DNA from: CAYLWW01 sp964387585
Lineage (GTDB): Bacteria > Pseudomonadota > Alphaproteobacteria > Rickettsiales > Midichloriaceae
Assembly: GCA_964387585.1 (NCBI GenBank)
Contig: CAYLWW010000007.1
Location: 1-27,892, forward strand
Reading direction: 5' to 3'
DNA length: 27,892 nucleotides
Of this stretch, positions 1-9,307 are shown piece after piece; the first letter of the stretch is position 1; every line of letters begins with the position of its first letter. The translations under genes and the position numbers were made by a program. The notes beneath the pieces are model-generated. The model did not search any database, had not been told where the DNA came from, and saw nothing but the letters and a program-made list of their open reading frames with translations.

Positions 1-723
1 TAACATCGCTTATTTATATCAATTATCCATATTAATGTCAATTGGAATGACTATATCACAGCTAACTATATGTCCCATGAAAGTAACTCCTCCGGTATTC
101 ATAGATATATATTCTCAACTGCCATAAGAAGAAGCCCTTATAGAATAAGATTATCTTTTCAACTTAATCCAACTTTCTTCTTAATTTTACCATCTTCAAG
201 AATCAACATGATTCTGTAAAATATAGTTCTTTTTATATTTTATATTAATTTTTAGCTAAAATATAATTTCCTAATAGCTAGAATAAAAAGCTAAAAGTAA
301 GAGTTAAATGCTAATCGTCAATGAGTGATTCATAAATCCTTAGATTTCTTAATTATTCAAAGTGTAGAGTGCTATTACCATTTTTATAAAATAGCTCTAA
401 ACTTAATCATCTTCTCACAAGGCTATTATACTCATAACTTATTTTATTATTAAAATCTTACTGATATGGCACCGTTGAAAAAATAAGAATGAATAATAGA
501 GTGAGAATTATTTCTTTCGGAAATTATTATATTGGTATTAATAGAATATAGTTTTCGTTGGCTGATCAGAGTTTATTAGTGCCACTGCATAGAGATATGA
601 GACGCGTAGAAACTAACCGAGCATAACTATGAATGTTGCCAATTGGTTTTTTCATAAATCTCAATTTAATTTACTATAATTTTATGCTCACTAAAAATAA
701 GATTGAAAATTACAAATAGCCTT
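1..723. other. Non-coding left flank, no recognisable gene
   Basis: This 723-nt AT-rich stretch lies downstream of ftsI, which points leftwards into it. I see no reading frame of useful length, no tRNA-like T-arm and no hairpin followed by a T-run (on the minus strand) that would convincingly end the ftsI transcript. A frame open from the window edge closes at 125-127 and encodes nothing I recognise. The only notable item is a 19-nt sequence at 38-56 that recurs inverted near the right end of the window. The rest may be decayed coding sequence, but no remnant can be identified by eye. Confidence 0.5.
38..56 (+). repeat. 19-nt inverted repeat, left copy
   Basis: The sequence TCAATTGGAATGACTATAT at 38-56 is the exact reverse complement of 27840-27858. 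The two copies lie about 37 and 34 nt from the window ends, and the sequence beyond them towards each end is not clearly similar. That is what would be seen if each window end ran into one end of an insertion sequence with 19-nt terminal inverted repeats. No transposase can be seen here, so this interpretation is an inference. Confidence 0.45.
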
Positions 724-2469
724 TTATCTATTAGCAATTAATTTATATTGAGGTTTATAATCAACAAACATTTGCTTTTCTAGCTCTATGTCGTGAATAT
801 CTTGATATTTCAAATCTAAAGCTTCACCTATTTTTTCAATAATTTGCCCTGCTATCGGCGCTGCTACAAATCCTCCTGTAGTATTACCTTTATTCACTTT
901 ATTAGGTTTGGGTTCATCTAATGCAATAAAAACAATATATTCTGGTTTATTAATAGGAAAAGCACCAACAAATAAGCACATATTTAAATTTTTATTATAT
1001 TTACCATTAACTAATATTTCTGCGGTTCCTGTTTTACCCCCGACCATATACTTATCTATATTAGCAAATTTACCAGAACCTTTTTCAACAACTAGCCTTA
1101 GTAATTTCCTCATAATTAATGAAGTTTTTTCTTGTAAAACTCGTCTTCCTATTATTTTTTCATTAATTTTTAATAGAGTTGGTTGATATAATATACCACC
1201 ATTTACTATCATTGACATAACTTGAGCTATATGCAATGCGGTAACAGCAATTCCATGACCATAACTTATTGTAATCAGGTTAGCTTCACTCCAACGTTTA
1301 TCGCTAGGATATATAGGCTTACCAATTTCAGGTAGATCAAATTTTATAGGTGCTAAAAATCCAACTTTACGTAAGTACTCCTTTTGATGAAATATTCCTA
1401 ATCGTTGAGCTACCTGAGCTACACCTAAATTTGAGGAATACATTAAAATTTCAGGTATAGATAAATTGCCTCCCTTACCTTTGTAGTCATGGATTGTGAA
1501 ACGACCTATTTTAATCGGTCGAGAAACATCAAAAATATCATTCACTTTTATCTTACCACTATCAATACCAACAGCTATAGTTAAAGTTTTTAAAACTGAT
1601 CCCATCTCTCGTACTCCGAGTGTGACTTGATTAAACATCGATTCTTTATCTTGAAATTTATTGACGGTATTAGGATTATAGTCAGGAAGGCTAGTCATGC
1701 CAACCACCTCACCTGTATTAGCCGCTATAACTATTCCCATAGCGCCAGTAGCATTATGAACAGCAATAGCTTTTGTCAATTCATCATGTAGAATATGTTG
1801 AACGCGGATGTCTATAGATAATTCTATATCTTGTTTTTTTAGCTGATTATCATAACTCTTTTCTATCCCAGCTATTCCGTTACCATCTATATCTACATAC
1901 CCTAAAATATGTGAAAATAAATTATTATGAGGATAAAAACGCTTTTCATCTTTCATAAAATATAATCCAGGAAGGCCTAAATTATAAATTTTTTGCTGTT
2001 CATCAGGAGTAAGATGCCTTTTAATCCAAATAAATTGCTTATTAGAATTTAGCTTTTCAAAAAGTTGAAACTCATCTACTTCTTTTAGTGCTTTTGCTAT
2101 TTCTTTTGCTACTTTTTTGTAATTTATTACCTGCTTAGGATGAGCATATAAAGAAGCAGTAGGTATATTGGTAGCTATTAGGTTATTATTTCGGTCTAAT
2201 ATATTACCTCTGGATAACTGAAAATTATTACTGGAATCGCCTAATACTATATTAGGAACCTCTTCTAAATTAGTAAAAGTTAAATCCAGTAATCTAAAAG
2301 TTATGGTTAAAAAAAAGCATATGAGGATTAACAGAATTATATTAAGCCTGAAAATAGTAACTTTGATAGTGGTGTTTTTCTTGCCAAGTCGATTAATTTC
2401 GCCAAAAGCACCGCAATTACTGCTTTTAAAAGCTTTGCTTTTGTTATTACTAATTGAGTTAATCATCAT
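724..2469 (-). CDS. ftsI: Peptidoglycan transpeptidase FtsI (penicillin-binding protein 3)
   Basis: Division-specific class B penicillin-binding protein, which crosslinks septal peptidoglycan on the outer face of the inner membrane. The 581-residue product has a cytoplasmic N-terminus, one membrane anchor at about residues 38-60, a PBP dimerisation domain, and a transpeptidase domain with the three expected motifs: S291-x-x-K294 (catalytic serine), S345-S-N347, and K479-T-G481 followed by T-A-E. The motif preceding the serine reads REMG rather than the common xEPG, a small deviation. Length is normal for the family. It is the last gene of rsmH-ftsL-ftsI, with 138 nt between ftsL and this start. 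The start is an ATG-ATG pair with no clear Shine-Dalgarno sequence. FtsI implies the organism makes at least a minimal septal peptidoglycan. Confidence 0.95.
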   Translation of the reverse strand: MMINSISNNKSKAFKSSNCGAFGEINRLGKKNTTIKVTIFRLNIILLILICFFLTITFRLLDLTFTNLEEVPNIVLGDSSNNFQLSRGNILDRNNNLIATNIPTASLYAHPKQVINYKKVAKEIAKALKEVDEFQLFEKLNSNKQFIWIKRHLTPDEQQKIYNLGLPGLYFMKDEKRFYPHNNLFSHILGYVDIDGNGIAGIEKSYDNQLKKQDIELSIDIRVQHILHDELTKAIAVHNATGAMGIVIAANTGEVVGMTSLPDYNPNTVNKFQDKESMFNQVTLGVREMGSVLKTLTIAVGIDSGKIKVNDIFDVSRPIKIGRFTIHDYKGKGGNLSIPEILMYSSNLGVAQVAQRLGIFHQKEYLRKVGFLAPIKFDLPEIGKPIYPSDKRWSEANLITISYGHGIAVTALHIAQVMSMIVNGGILYQPTLLKINEKIIGRRVLQEKTSLIMRKLLRLVVEKGSGKFANIDKYMVGGKTGTAEILVNGKYNKNLNMCLFVGAFPINKPEYIVFIALDEPKPNKVNKGNTTGGFVAAPIAGQIIEKIGEALDLKYQDIHDIELEKQMFVDYKPQYKLIANR

Positions 2470-2607
2470 TTTTGAAAAATTCTACTTAAGTCACAATTGC
2501 TTATGATTATATATTAAAAATTATTTAAGTGCTTATTAACAATAAGTCAATATGTAAGGTCAGAAAAATGCTCCGTAATAGCTAAAAACTAAATTAAGGT
2601 ATTTTAC

Positions 2608-2889
2608 TTATTGCTTTATTTTAAAATAAACTATTTTATTTTTCTTAATAGGTATTAAATTAAGATAGTTATCAGTTATTTCTTTTATTCGCTTAGGTGC
2701 TTTTAAATAAGCTAGTTCGGCCTTAAGTATATGAATATTTTCTTGTTCCTGGTTAATTTCCTGCTCAACTTTTTTTAAAATTTTCATACTCTGCTGAACT
2801 TGATATTTTATTGCAAACAAAGCATATATACTAATCATAATGCAAGCAATTGATAACAGAAGCGTAGGTTTAAAAATTGACCAAGACAT
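2608..2889 (-). CDS. ftsL: Cell division protein FtsL-like
   Basis: Short bitopic membrane protein of 93 residues, assigned mainly by position and architecture. A hydrophobic segment at about residues 8-27 follows a very short cytoplasmic tail. After it comes a periplasmic stretch rich in Lys, Glu and Gln at about 31-62, predicted to form a coiled coil, as in FtsL. FtsL pairs with FtsB and helps activate FtsW and FtsI in the divisome. The gene starts only 3 nt after the rsmH stop and precedes ftsI, the usual rsmH-ftsL-ftsI order. FtsL sequences are poorly conserved, so context carries most of the weight. Confidence 0.8.
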   Translation of the reverse strand: MSWSIFKPTLLLSIACIMISIYALFAIKYQVQQSMKILKKVEQEINQEQENIHILKAELAYLKAPKRIKEITDNYLNLIPIKKNKIVYFKIKQ

Positions 2890-2892
2890 ATG

Positions 2893-3831
2893 TCAAGATT
2901 TTCTTTCTATAATTCTTAATTTAGCTGAACGAGATCTAGGGTTGGCTTTTACTTCTTCTATACTGGGTTCCATAACTCCACTATGCAAATAAATAAACTT
3001 TTTCTCTCCAAGATTTGGTTTAGAATCCTTACTATAACGATTTTCTTTCTTTCTTACAGTTAATGGCTTAAAGCAACGTTTCACTATTCCATCTTCTAAA
3101 GAATGAAAACTTATAACAGCCATTCTGCCACCAACTTTTAATAGATTTATAGCTTGCTTTATACTAAGCTCTACTTCGTTAAGTTCATCGTTTACTAATA
3201 TTCTGAGTGCTTGAAAAGTTCTTGTCGCTGGATGAATAGTATCTCGATATTTAGATGTTCCACCTATAGCTTTAATTATGATTTCCTTTAATTCTTTAGT
3301 AGTTTCTATTTTTTTTAAATCCCTTTCCATAACTAAAGCTTTAGCAATTCTTCTAGAGTATTTTTCTCCTCCTAAATTATAAATAGCATTAGACAATTCA
3401 CTTTCGCTAAAGCTGTTTACTATGGTAGAAGCATCAAGAATATTATTCTCCCCCATATTCATATTTAATGGTCCATCATGCATAAAAGAAAACCCTCTTG
3501 CGGGATTATCAATTTGCATGGATGAAATTCCTAAATCAAAGATTATACCATCTACTTCTGTTACAGAGTGATCTGACATAACTTGGGTGATATTGCTAAA
3601 TTTATCTATGTTAAATTTAAATCGATCTCCGTAGGAATTACTTAATTCTGTAACAAAAGGCATAACGCTATTATCCCTGTCTATTGCATAAACAAAGCAA
3701 TTAGCTTTTTCTAATAATGCAGAAGAATGTCCCCCAGCCCCAAAAGTAGCATCTATATATAAACCACCATCTTTAGGTTCCAACATTTGAATTACTTCTT
3801 TAAGCAATACAGGAGTATGAGAAAAACTCAT
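2893..3831 (-). CDS. rsmH: 16S rRNA (cytosine1402-N4)-methyltransferase RsmH
   Basis: SAM-dependent methyltransferase (MraW) that modifies C1402 of 16S rRNA at the ribosomal P site. The 312-residue product has the full family pattern: HTPVLLKEV at the N-terminus, the SAM-binding DATFGAGGHSS, then FDLGISSMQID, the NPARGFSF and GPLNM blocks, the inserted helical domain including PATRTFQALRI, and ISFHSLEDGIVKRCF near residue 245. Length is typical. It is the first gene of the truncated dcw cluster here; mraZ, which often precedes it, is absent from the 461-nt upstream gap. The start ATG is preceded by an A-rich tract with no clear Shine-Dalgarno sequence. Confidence 0.97.
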   Translation of the reverse strand: MSFSHTPVLLKEVIQMLEPKDGGLYIDATFGAGGHSSALLEKANCFVYAIDRDNSVMPFVTELSNSYGDRFKFNIDKFSNITQVMSDHSVTEVDGIIFDLGISSMQIDNPARGFSFMHDGPLNMNMGENNILDASTIVNSFSESELSNAIYNLGGEKYSRRIAKALVMERDLKKIETTKELKEIIIKAIGGTSKYRDTIHPATRTFQALRILVNDELNEVELSIKQAINLLKVGGRMAVISFHSLEDGIVKRCFKPLTVRKKENRYSKDSKPNLGEKKFIYLHSGVMEPSIEEVKANPRSRSAKLRIIERKS

Positions 3832-4292
3832 TTTTTTAATTTATTTTAAATAAAAAATAATTTTTTTACTTAGATAGGCAACTTAGTATATTTAAACATA
3901 TACAAAATTCAACTTATTAGAAAAATTATTGCATAATTAAATTAGATTAAACTACCTTGATTATTAAGAAAATATTAAGAAAATATAATAACACTTTATA
4001 TTAACTAACACACCTCTCAGTAATTAAGAATTATTAGGTAGTTATAGAGTAAAATATATAAGGATGATACATCAGCGATAAATAATCTACCAGATTTTTT
4101 TACTATTAAGTATATTTTTATTTTTTAATGAGTTAAATATGCTTAGCTTTAACAAATGAGTAACATATAAAATAACTATCTTATAGGACTATTAACAAAA
4201 TACTTTATAAGTTTGTCTTATCCAGATCATCAAAGTTATCATCTATATTTAGGCGTTTTAACTTTCTTATGGATTTTATTATCTTTTCATTA
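3832..4292. other. Intergenic region between argS and rsmH
   Basis: This 461-nt AT-rich gap, read on the minus strand, should hold the end of the argS transcript and the promoter of rsmH-ftsL-ftsI. I see no coding frame, no mraZ remnant, no tRNA and no GC-rich hairpin with a T-run. Promoter boxes cannot be picked out reliably because the whole stretch is A/T. Confidence 0.4.
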
Positions 4293-6110
4293 TCACATTT
4301 TTAACATTGGTTCTATTCCCATAATTTTCAAGCAATTTCCTATACTACTAGCCAAGCCATAGGCTAATGCTACTCTTGCTCTAGAAATTTCTATATCATT
4401 CTCTTGTATTAAGCGCAATTTCTGATCTTCTATGCCTTTGCTCCATAAATGATGAAAATGGTTAGCTAATTCAAATAGATAATAGCTAATACGATGAGGT
4501 TCATAACTTAATGCAGCGCTTTCAACAATTTTAGGCAGTAAAGCTATTTGTTTGATTATGCTTATCTCGCTTGTATGGGTTAGTTTATCATACTGAATAG
4601 GCTTATCAGGGTTATATTGATACTCTACTTTATTTATTATCTCGTTAAGTGATATTTTAAATTCTTCCTCTTTTATAATACCTAATTCTATCGAGCGATT
4701 AATTACCGATGCTGCTCTAGTATGGGCATAATGAACGTAAAATACCGGATTATCTTTGGATTGTTCTAAGACCTTATTAAAATCTAAATCAAATACTGTA
4801 TCATTTTTACGCATTAACATTGCAAAGCGTATTACTCCAGTCCCTAATTCATTTATCATTTGACGTAATGTGATGAAATTTCCAGCTCTCTTTGACATTT
4901 TTAACTGTTGGCTATCCTTTATTAAGTTTACCAATTGGTTAATTATCACATGAATTTTCGCTTTATTATCGCTTAATGCTGATACGACTGATTGTATGCG
5001 TTTAACATATCCACCATGATCTGCACCTAATAGCAATAACATAGTTTTATATCCTCTATTGATTTTATGTAGATGATAAGCTATGTCAGAAGCAAAATAA
5101 GTGAAGCTGCCATCAGAGCGTAATACAGCACGATCAGATTCATCACCAAATTGAGTGGATTTAAAGAGTAATTGCTCTGCGGGTTCCCAATCTTCTGAAT
5201 TTTGAGATTTTGGCTTCTCTAACTCACCGTAATATAGCATATTTCGACTTTTAAGAAATTCTATTGCTAATTTTACGTAGCCGGAATCTATGATATCTTT
5301 TTGTTCTGAAGTAAAGACGTCATGTCTTACTCCTAAACTCATTAAATCACTTTTTATTAATTCCATCATTTCGTTTACTGCAAATTCCTTGAGTATCACT
5401 AACCTTTCTTTATCGCTTATTTCAAGAATTTTATTACCTAATTTAGCTATTAATTTTTTAGCTGCTTCTATTAGATATTCTCCAGGATAACAAGATTGTG
5501 ATAATTCAATGTCATAGCCTAATAATTGCTGATAGCGTACCCATAATGATTCCACTAACGTATCGATTTGTTTACCTGCATCATTGACATAATATTCTTT
5601 CGTCACTAAAAATCCACATTTCTCTAATAAATATGCTATTGAATCTCCGTATACTGCGCTTCTAGCATGCCCAACATGCATAGGTCCTGTTGGATTAGTT
5701 GATACAAACTCTATATTAACTTTTTCTTGATTACCTATATTGCTATTTCCATATTGAATCCCTAATTTATTTACTTCTTCTAATAGCTGATGCCAAAACT
5801 TGATATCTAATCTAATATTTATAAAACCTGCACCAGCTACAGTTACTTCTGCAACGCCAGGAATTATTTTAAAATAGGGTGATAATTTTTCTGCTATTTC
5901 TCTTGGAGCTAATTTAAGCTTAGGCGCTAGTATCATAGCAATATTTGTTGCCAAATCTCCAAACTTTTCTTCTTTAGGGATTTCTAGTGTTATGTTTGGT
6001 AACTTATTCATATCTTGTAGTGAAGTAAATAGATCTTCACCAAAATGCTCTAATATTGCCTTATGAGTAATCTGTAAGACTTTTTGCTTTATTATATCAA
6101 ATATATTCAT
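4293..6110 (-). CDS. argS: Arginine--tRNA ligase ArgS
   Basis: Class I aminoacyl-tRNA synthetase that charges tRNA-Arg. The 605-residue product is full length. The N-terminal additional domain contains the conserved FGDLATNIAM stretch (about residues 50-59). The HIGH motif appears as HVGH at 145-148 inside STNPTGPMHVGHARSA. The KMSKS loop reads KMSKRAG. The C-terminal anticodon-binding domain ends in a family-like LKIMGIEPMLKM tail. The gene stands alone and is divergent from the cvpA-like gene across a 409-nt gap. The region before the ATG is purine-rich, with two AACAAAG copies, but has no standard Shine-Dalgarno sequence. Confidence 0.97.
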   Translation of the reverse strand: MNIFDIIKQKVLQITHKAILEHFGEDLFTSLQDMNKLPNITLEIPKEEKFGDLATNIAMILAPKLKLAPREIAEKLSPYFKIIPGVAEVTVAGAGFINIRLDIKFWHQLLEEVNKLGIQYGNSNIGNQEKVNIEFVSTNPTGPMHVGHARSAVYGDSIAYLLEKCGFLVTKEYYVNDAGKQIDTLVESLWVRYQQLLGYDIELSQSCYPGEYLIEAAKKLIAKLGNKILEISDKERLVILKEFAVNEMMELIKSDLMSLGVRHDVFTSEQKDIIDSGYVKLAIEFLKSRNMLYYGELEKPKSQNSEDWEPAEQLLFKSTQFGDESDRAVLRSDGSFTYFASDIAYHLHKINRGYKTMLLLLGADHGGYVKRIQSVVSALSDNKAKIHVIINQLVNLIKDSQQLKMSKRAGNFITLRQMINELGTGVIRFAMLMRKNDTVFDLDFNKVLEQSKDNPVFYVHYAHTRAASVINRSIELGIIKEEEFKISLNEIINKVEYQYNPDKPIQYDKLTHTSEISIIKQIALLPKIVESAALSYEPHRISYYLFELANHFHHLWSKGIEDQKLRLIQENDIEISRARVALAYGLASSIGNCLKIMGIEPMLKM

Positions 6111-6519
6111 TTTAAAATGTTCTTTGTTCTTTGTTTTTTCTTTAATACAACAACTAATAATGTTTTTGAAAAGCTATTTAATCTACATTAATATAACCAA
6201 TAAATTAATATAATTTAAGAAAAACTTTACTTGCACTTTAATGTGTTAAACTCTTTAGCTTAAGATTTAGTTTGTATGATATTGAATTGTAAAAACTAAA
6301 CTTCTCTAATTAAGCTAAATAATTTATATTTATATATCTTATATATCTAAATATAATAATATAAAAACTTTAATGCTTTTACTAAAATTAAAATAATTGA
6401 AATATACTATTTCTTAATTCTTTATCTTTGTGATAACTTAATACCTCATGGCTTGCCCTTTTGTTTTTTTTATTATATTAACTTCATATTGTTTTAACTA
6501 TTGAAACGTTTAACTAAAA
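6111..6519. other. Divergent promoter region, argS and cvpA-like gene
   Basis: These 409 nt lie between two divergent genes and must contain promoters for both. The region is almost entirely A/T with short TATAT-type runs around 6325-6365. No reading frame, RNA gene or hairpin stands out, and I cannot place -35/-10 boxes with confidence. Confidence 0.4.
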
Positions 6520-7377
6520 ATGGATAACGTGAGTTGGGCTTCAATAAATGGCTTTGATATAATGATAGCATTAATAATGTGCTTATCTTCATTGTTAGCC
6601 TTTAATAAAGGATTCATTAGCTCTGTCTTGAGTTTAATAGGCTGGGTATTATCGGTGCTTTTTACCTATAATCTTTTTCCTTATCTAGAACCTTTATTAA
6701 AAAAGCATATGTCTAGCTTTATGGTATTGGTTTTTGGATATTTTGGCACTCTAATAGTTTTTTTGTTTTTTTTTGCTATATTGAATTTTACTATTGCTAC
6801 AACTTTAGGAAGCTTGCGAAAAAGCACTTTTGATAGATTTTTAGGAATAATATTTGGAACAGTTAGAGGAATGATAGTAGTATTGGTATTATTTTTATGC
6901 TTATCTTCGATACTAAATATCTTAAATGGTAAGAAACAATCAGAAGAAGAATTGCCTGAATTTATTGTTGATTCGTATAGTTATCCTTTACTTATTACAG
7001 GACAACAAGAGTTGCTAGAAGTTTTACCTGAATCATTACGAAATCTATTGGTAGGAAAGCAAGACAATAACAAGGTCAATAATAAATCCGTAATAAATCA
7101 TCAATTACTTAAATTAACTATAGCAAAACTATCTGATTATGCAGATAATGAAACGTTAAATAACATAGGTAATAAGGTGCGGCAAAGTGTGAATGATAAA
7201 AATGAAGAAGAAATGGCTCTGGATACGTTACAAATATTACTTAATAACTATAAATCTCAGTACATGAATGGGAAAATATCAAGTAGTAAAGCTTTATCAA
7301 AAGAGGACTTAAATGAGGCGGAACAATTATTAAAAAAAGAAAACTCGGATAGTAATAGTAACAATGAATTATATTGA
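6520..7377 (+). CDS. CvpA-family membrane protein
   Basis: Inner-membrane protein of 285 residues resembling the CvpA (colicin V production protein) family, whose role in Rickettsiales is unclear. The first 140 residues hold about four hydrophobic helices: residues 11-27, 31-54, a long one around 66-90, and one around 107-130. Family-typical features include NKGFISSVLSLIGW between helices 1 and 2, and the R-FLG-IFG-VRG block before helix 4. The remaining 140 residues are hydrophilic, rich in Asn, Lys and Glu, and probably cytoplasmic. This tail is longer than in many CvpA proteins and not recognisable. The gene appears to be monocistronic; a weak hairpin (GCAAT/ATTGC then five T) lies about 190 nt downstream. 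Confidence 0.8.
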   Translation: MDNVSWASINGFDIMIALIMCLSSLLAFNKGFISSVLSLIGWVLSVLFTYNLFPYLEPLLKKHMSSFMVLVFGYFGTLIVFLFFFAILNFTIATTLGSLRKSTFDRFLGIIFGTVRGMIVVLVLFLCLSSILNILNGKKQSEEELPEFIVDSYSYPLLITGQQELLEVLPESLRNLLVGKQDNNKVNNKSVINHQLLKLTIAKLSDYADNETLNNIGNKVRQSVNDKNEEEMALDTLQILLNNYKSQYMNGKISSSKALSKEDLNEAEQLLKKENSDSNSNNELY

Positions 7378-7720
7378 TAACATGATAAAATAATTTAGTT
7401 AGAGATAATTTTTATATTGCTCTTTAATATATGCTTATTTAATCTTTGGTAGATAATAATTACTCCTATCCTATTTTTAGAATCTTGCTTTTAGCTATGG
7501 AAAAATATTAATTATCATAATCACCCAATAACATATATCAGAATATATCGAAAGAAGTTAGCATGGCAATTATAATAGTTATTGCTTTTTAGTTGATTAG
7601 AAACTTTTTTTATTTAAAATACCTTCTTAAGATATTTTGTCAGATGATAATTAACTTTCATATTTCTAAAAATATTAAAATTTTTCCCTAACTAATATTT
7701 ATAAATTTTATTTTAAATTT
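7378..7720. other. Intergenic region between cvpA-like gene and hemF
   Basis: A 343-nt AT-rich gap between two rightward genes. The only structure I see is a short hairpin, GCAAT at 7566-7570 with ATTGC at 7581-7585 followed by five T, too weak to call a terminator. The hemF promoter should be here but cannot be located by eye. Confidence 0.35.
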
Positions 7721-8563
7721 ATGACAGTATATCACAATATAATTGAGAAGCAGAAGTTAGCTAAAGAATGGTTTCGTAGCTTACGTGATATTCTATGCAA
7801 TGAATTTGAATTATTGGAAAGAGAAATGGGTTCAGATAGTAAATTCAATCGGACTAATTGGCAAAGAGAAGGGGGAGGAGGTGGAGAGATGTCTGTAATG
7901 CGTGATGGTGCTGTATTTGAAAAAGTTGGAGTCAATTTTTCAGAAGTGTTTGGAGAATTTTCAAAGGAATTCTCTAAAGAAATTCCAGGCACAGAAAATA
8001 AACCAAATTTTTGGGCAAGTGGGATTTCTTTAGTAGCGCATATGCGTTCTCCTTTAGTACCGGCAGTTCATCTTAATACCAGAATGATAGTTACTGAAAA
8101 AGTTTGGTTTGGAGGAGGAAGTGATTTAACTCCAACTTTTATTTATCAAGATGACTCTGAATTATTTCACAGCATATTGAAAAAAGCTTGTGATAAGTTT
8201 GATATTTCTTATTACCCTAAGTTTAAAGAAGCTTGCGATAATTATTTTTATTTACCACATAGGAAAGAAGCAAGAGGTATAGGAGGAATTTTTTATGATT
8301 ATTTAAATACTGGAGATTGGGAAAAAGATTTTGGATTTACTCGAGAAGTGGGAACATCATTCCAAGAAGCTTTTATCAAAATAATACGAAATAATTTCCG
8401 TAAATCTTGGACCAATGAAGAAAAAGAGTTGCAACTTGAAAAACGTGGTAGATATGTGGAGTTTAATCTGCTATATGATCGTGGTACTAGATTCGGTTTA
8501 ATGACAAATGGTAATACTGAGTCTATACTCATGTCTTTACCACCACATGCAAAATGGATATAA
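7721..8563 (+). CDS. hemF: Oxygen-dependent coproporphyrinogen III oxidase
   Basis: Converts coproporphyrinogen III to protoporphyrinogen IX using O2, a late step of haem synthesis. The 280-residue protein carries the family signatures in order: WQREGGGGGEMSVMRDG and FEKVGVNFSEV near residues 47-75, the AVHLNTRM block, WFGGGSDLTPTF, a conserved LPHRKEARGIGGIFYDYL block, and the C-terminal KRGRYVEFNLLYDRGTRFGL and PPHAKW motifs. Length is normal for a bacterial HemF. Its presence implies haem synthesis in an oxygen-exposed niche. It is followed after 6 nt by yqgE and is likely co-transcribed with it. No clear Shine-Dalgarno sequence precedes the ATG. Confidence 0.97.
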   Translation: MTVYHNIIEKQKLAKEWFRSLRDILCNEFELLEREMGSDSKFNRTNWQREGGGGGEMSVMRDGAVFEKVGVNFSEVFGEFSKEFSKEIPGTENKPNFWASGISLVAHMRSPLVPAVHLNTRMIVTEKVWFGGGSDLTPTFIYQDDSELFHSILKKACDKFDISYYPKFKEACDNYFYLPHRKEARGIGGIFYDYLNTGDWEKDFGFTREVGTSFQEAFIKIIRNNFRKSWTNEEKELQLEKRGRYVEFNLLYDRGTRFGLMTNGNTESILMSLPPHAKWI

Positions 8564-8569
8564 AAATAT

Positions 8570-9175
8570 ATGGTAGAAGATAATATAAGCTACTTTAATG
8601 ATTTTAAATCACTTGAAGGAAAGTTGTTGGCGGCATCACCTCATTTAGAAGATCCTTATTTTGAAAGAACTTTAATATATATGTGCGCACATGATGTGAC
8701 TGGTGCTATAGGGGTTATGATAAATCAACAGATAGGTACTATTAGCTTAAAAGATTTCCTTAAAAATCATAATAACAATAGTCTTGATTTATTAAATCTG
8801 GATAAAAAGTTTCCGATTTTATTTGGCGGCCCTATAAATACTGAACGGACTATAGCTATTAGCATTAATAAACAGCAAGAAAAAGCATTTAGTAATACTA
8901 ATAACAAAGTGACTTTACACACAGATATAAATAAGTTTTCTAAGGATATTGCCTCTAAAAAACTCAAACCAAGTAAGCTATTACTAATTAAAGGTATAAG
9001 CGCATGGGAGAGTAAGCAATTAGAGGAGGAAATATCTGAAAATCAATGGTTTATTGCAGATCCATCTCTGGAATTATTATTTTCTCAACGCATTCGCCAT
9101 AAATGGGATATGGTAATAAAGGATCTAGGGGTATCAAATTTTAGTAATTTAGTTCAATACTCGGGTAATGCATAA
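8570..9175 (+). CDS. YqgE/AlgH family protein
   Basis: Conserved bacterial protein of the UPF0301/DUF179 (YqgE/AlgH) family; its biochemical role is not established. The 201-residue product shows the typical N-terminal LEGKLLAASPHLEDPYFERT stretch, then a GAIGVMINQ block and FPILFGGPI. The C-terminal part has the family-like W-S-Q-L-E-E-E and N-x-W-F-x-A-D-P patterns. The gene starts 6 nt after the hemF stop, so the two probably form an operon, although no functional link is known to me. The start lacks a Shine-Dalgarno sequence, so translation may depend on coupling to hemF. Confidence 0.92.
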   Translation: MVEDNISYFNDFKSLEGKLLAASPHLEDPYFERTLIYMCAHDVTGAIGVMINQQIGTISLKDFLKNHNNNSLDLLNLDKKFPILFGGPINTERTIAISINKQQEKAFSNTNNKVTLHTDINKFSKDIASKKLKPSKLLLIKGISAWESKQLEEEISENQWFIADPSLELLFSQRIRHKWDMVIKDLGVSNFSNLVQYSGNA

Positions 9176-9253
9176 AATATAGTTACTACCTTGAAGGGTT
9201 GTGACAAAAACATAATCAATTCTAACTTTTTATTAAAAAATATAAAATTTTTC

Positions 9254-9281
9254 TAGTCCTAAAAAAGAATAGGCTATTTTT
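9254..9281 (+). terminator. Weak candidate terminator after yqgE
   Basis: TAGTCCTA at 9254-9261 can pair with TAGGCTA at 9270-9276 with one bulged T, and five T follow. The stem is short and partly A/T, so this is only a candidate. Its position, after the hemF-yqgE pair and before the EAL gene, is suitable. Confidence 0.3.
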
Positions 9282-9307
9282 ATAATATTAAGGTTAGTAA
9301 AATATTC

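Noticed and set aside
2..127. Reading frame open from the left window edge, ending at TAA 125-127
   Set aside because: About 41 codons, no recognisable motif, and it runs through the 19-nt inverted repeat; it may be chance or part of a mobile-element end.
908..1186. Plus-strand frame inside ftsI
   Set aside because: Shadow of ftsI, whose full set of transpeptidase motifs is on the other strand.
6320..6370. TATAT-rich tract between argS and cvpA-like gene
   Set aside because: Simple AT-rich sequence; several promoter-like hexamers can be drawn, so none is supported.
7566..7590. Hairpin GCAAT/ATTGC with five T between the cvpA-like gene and hemF
   Set aside because: Only five base pairs with a 10-nt loop; too weak to call a terminator in such AT-rich sequence.
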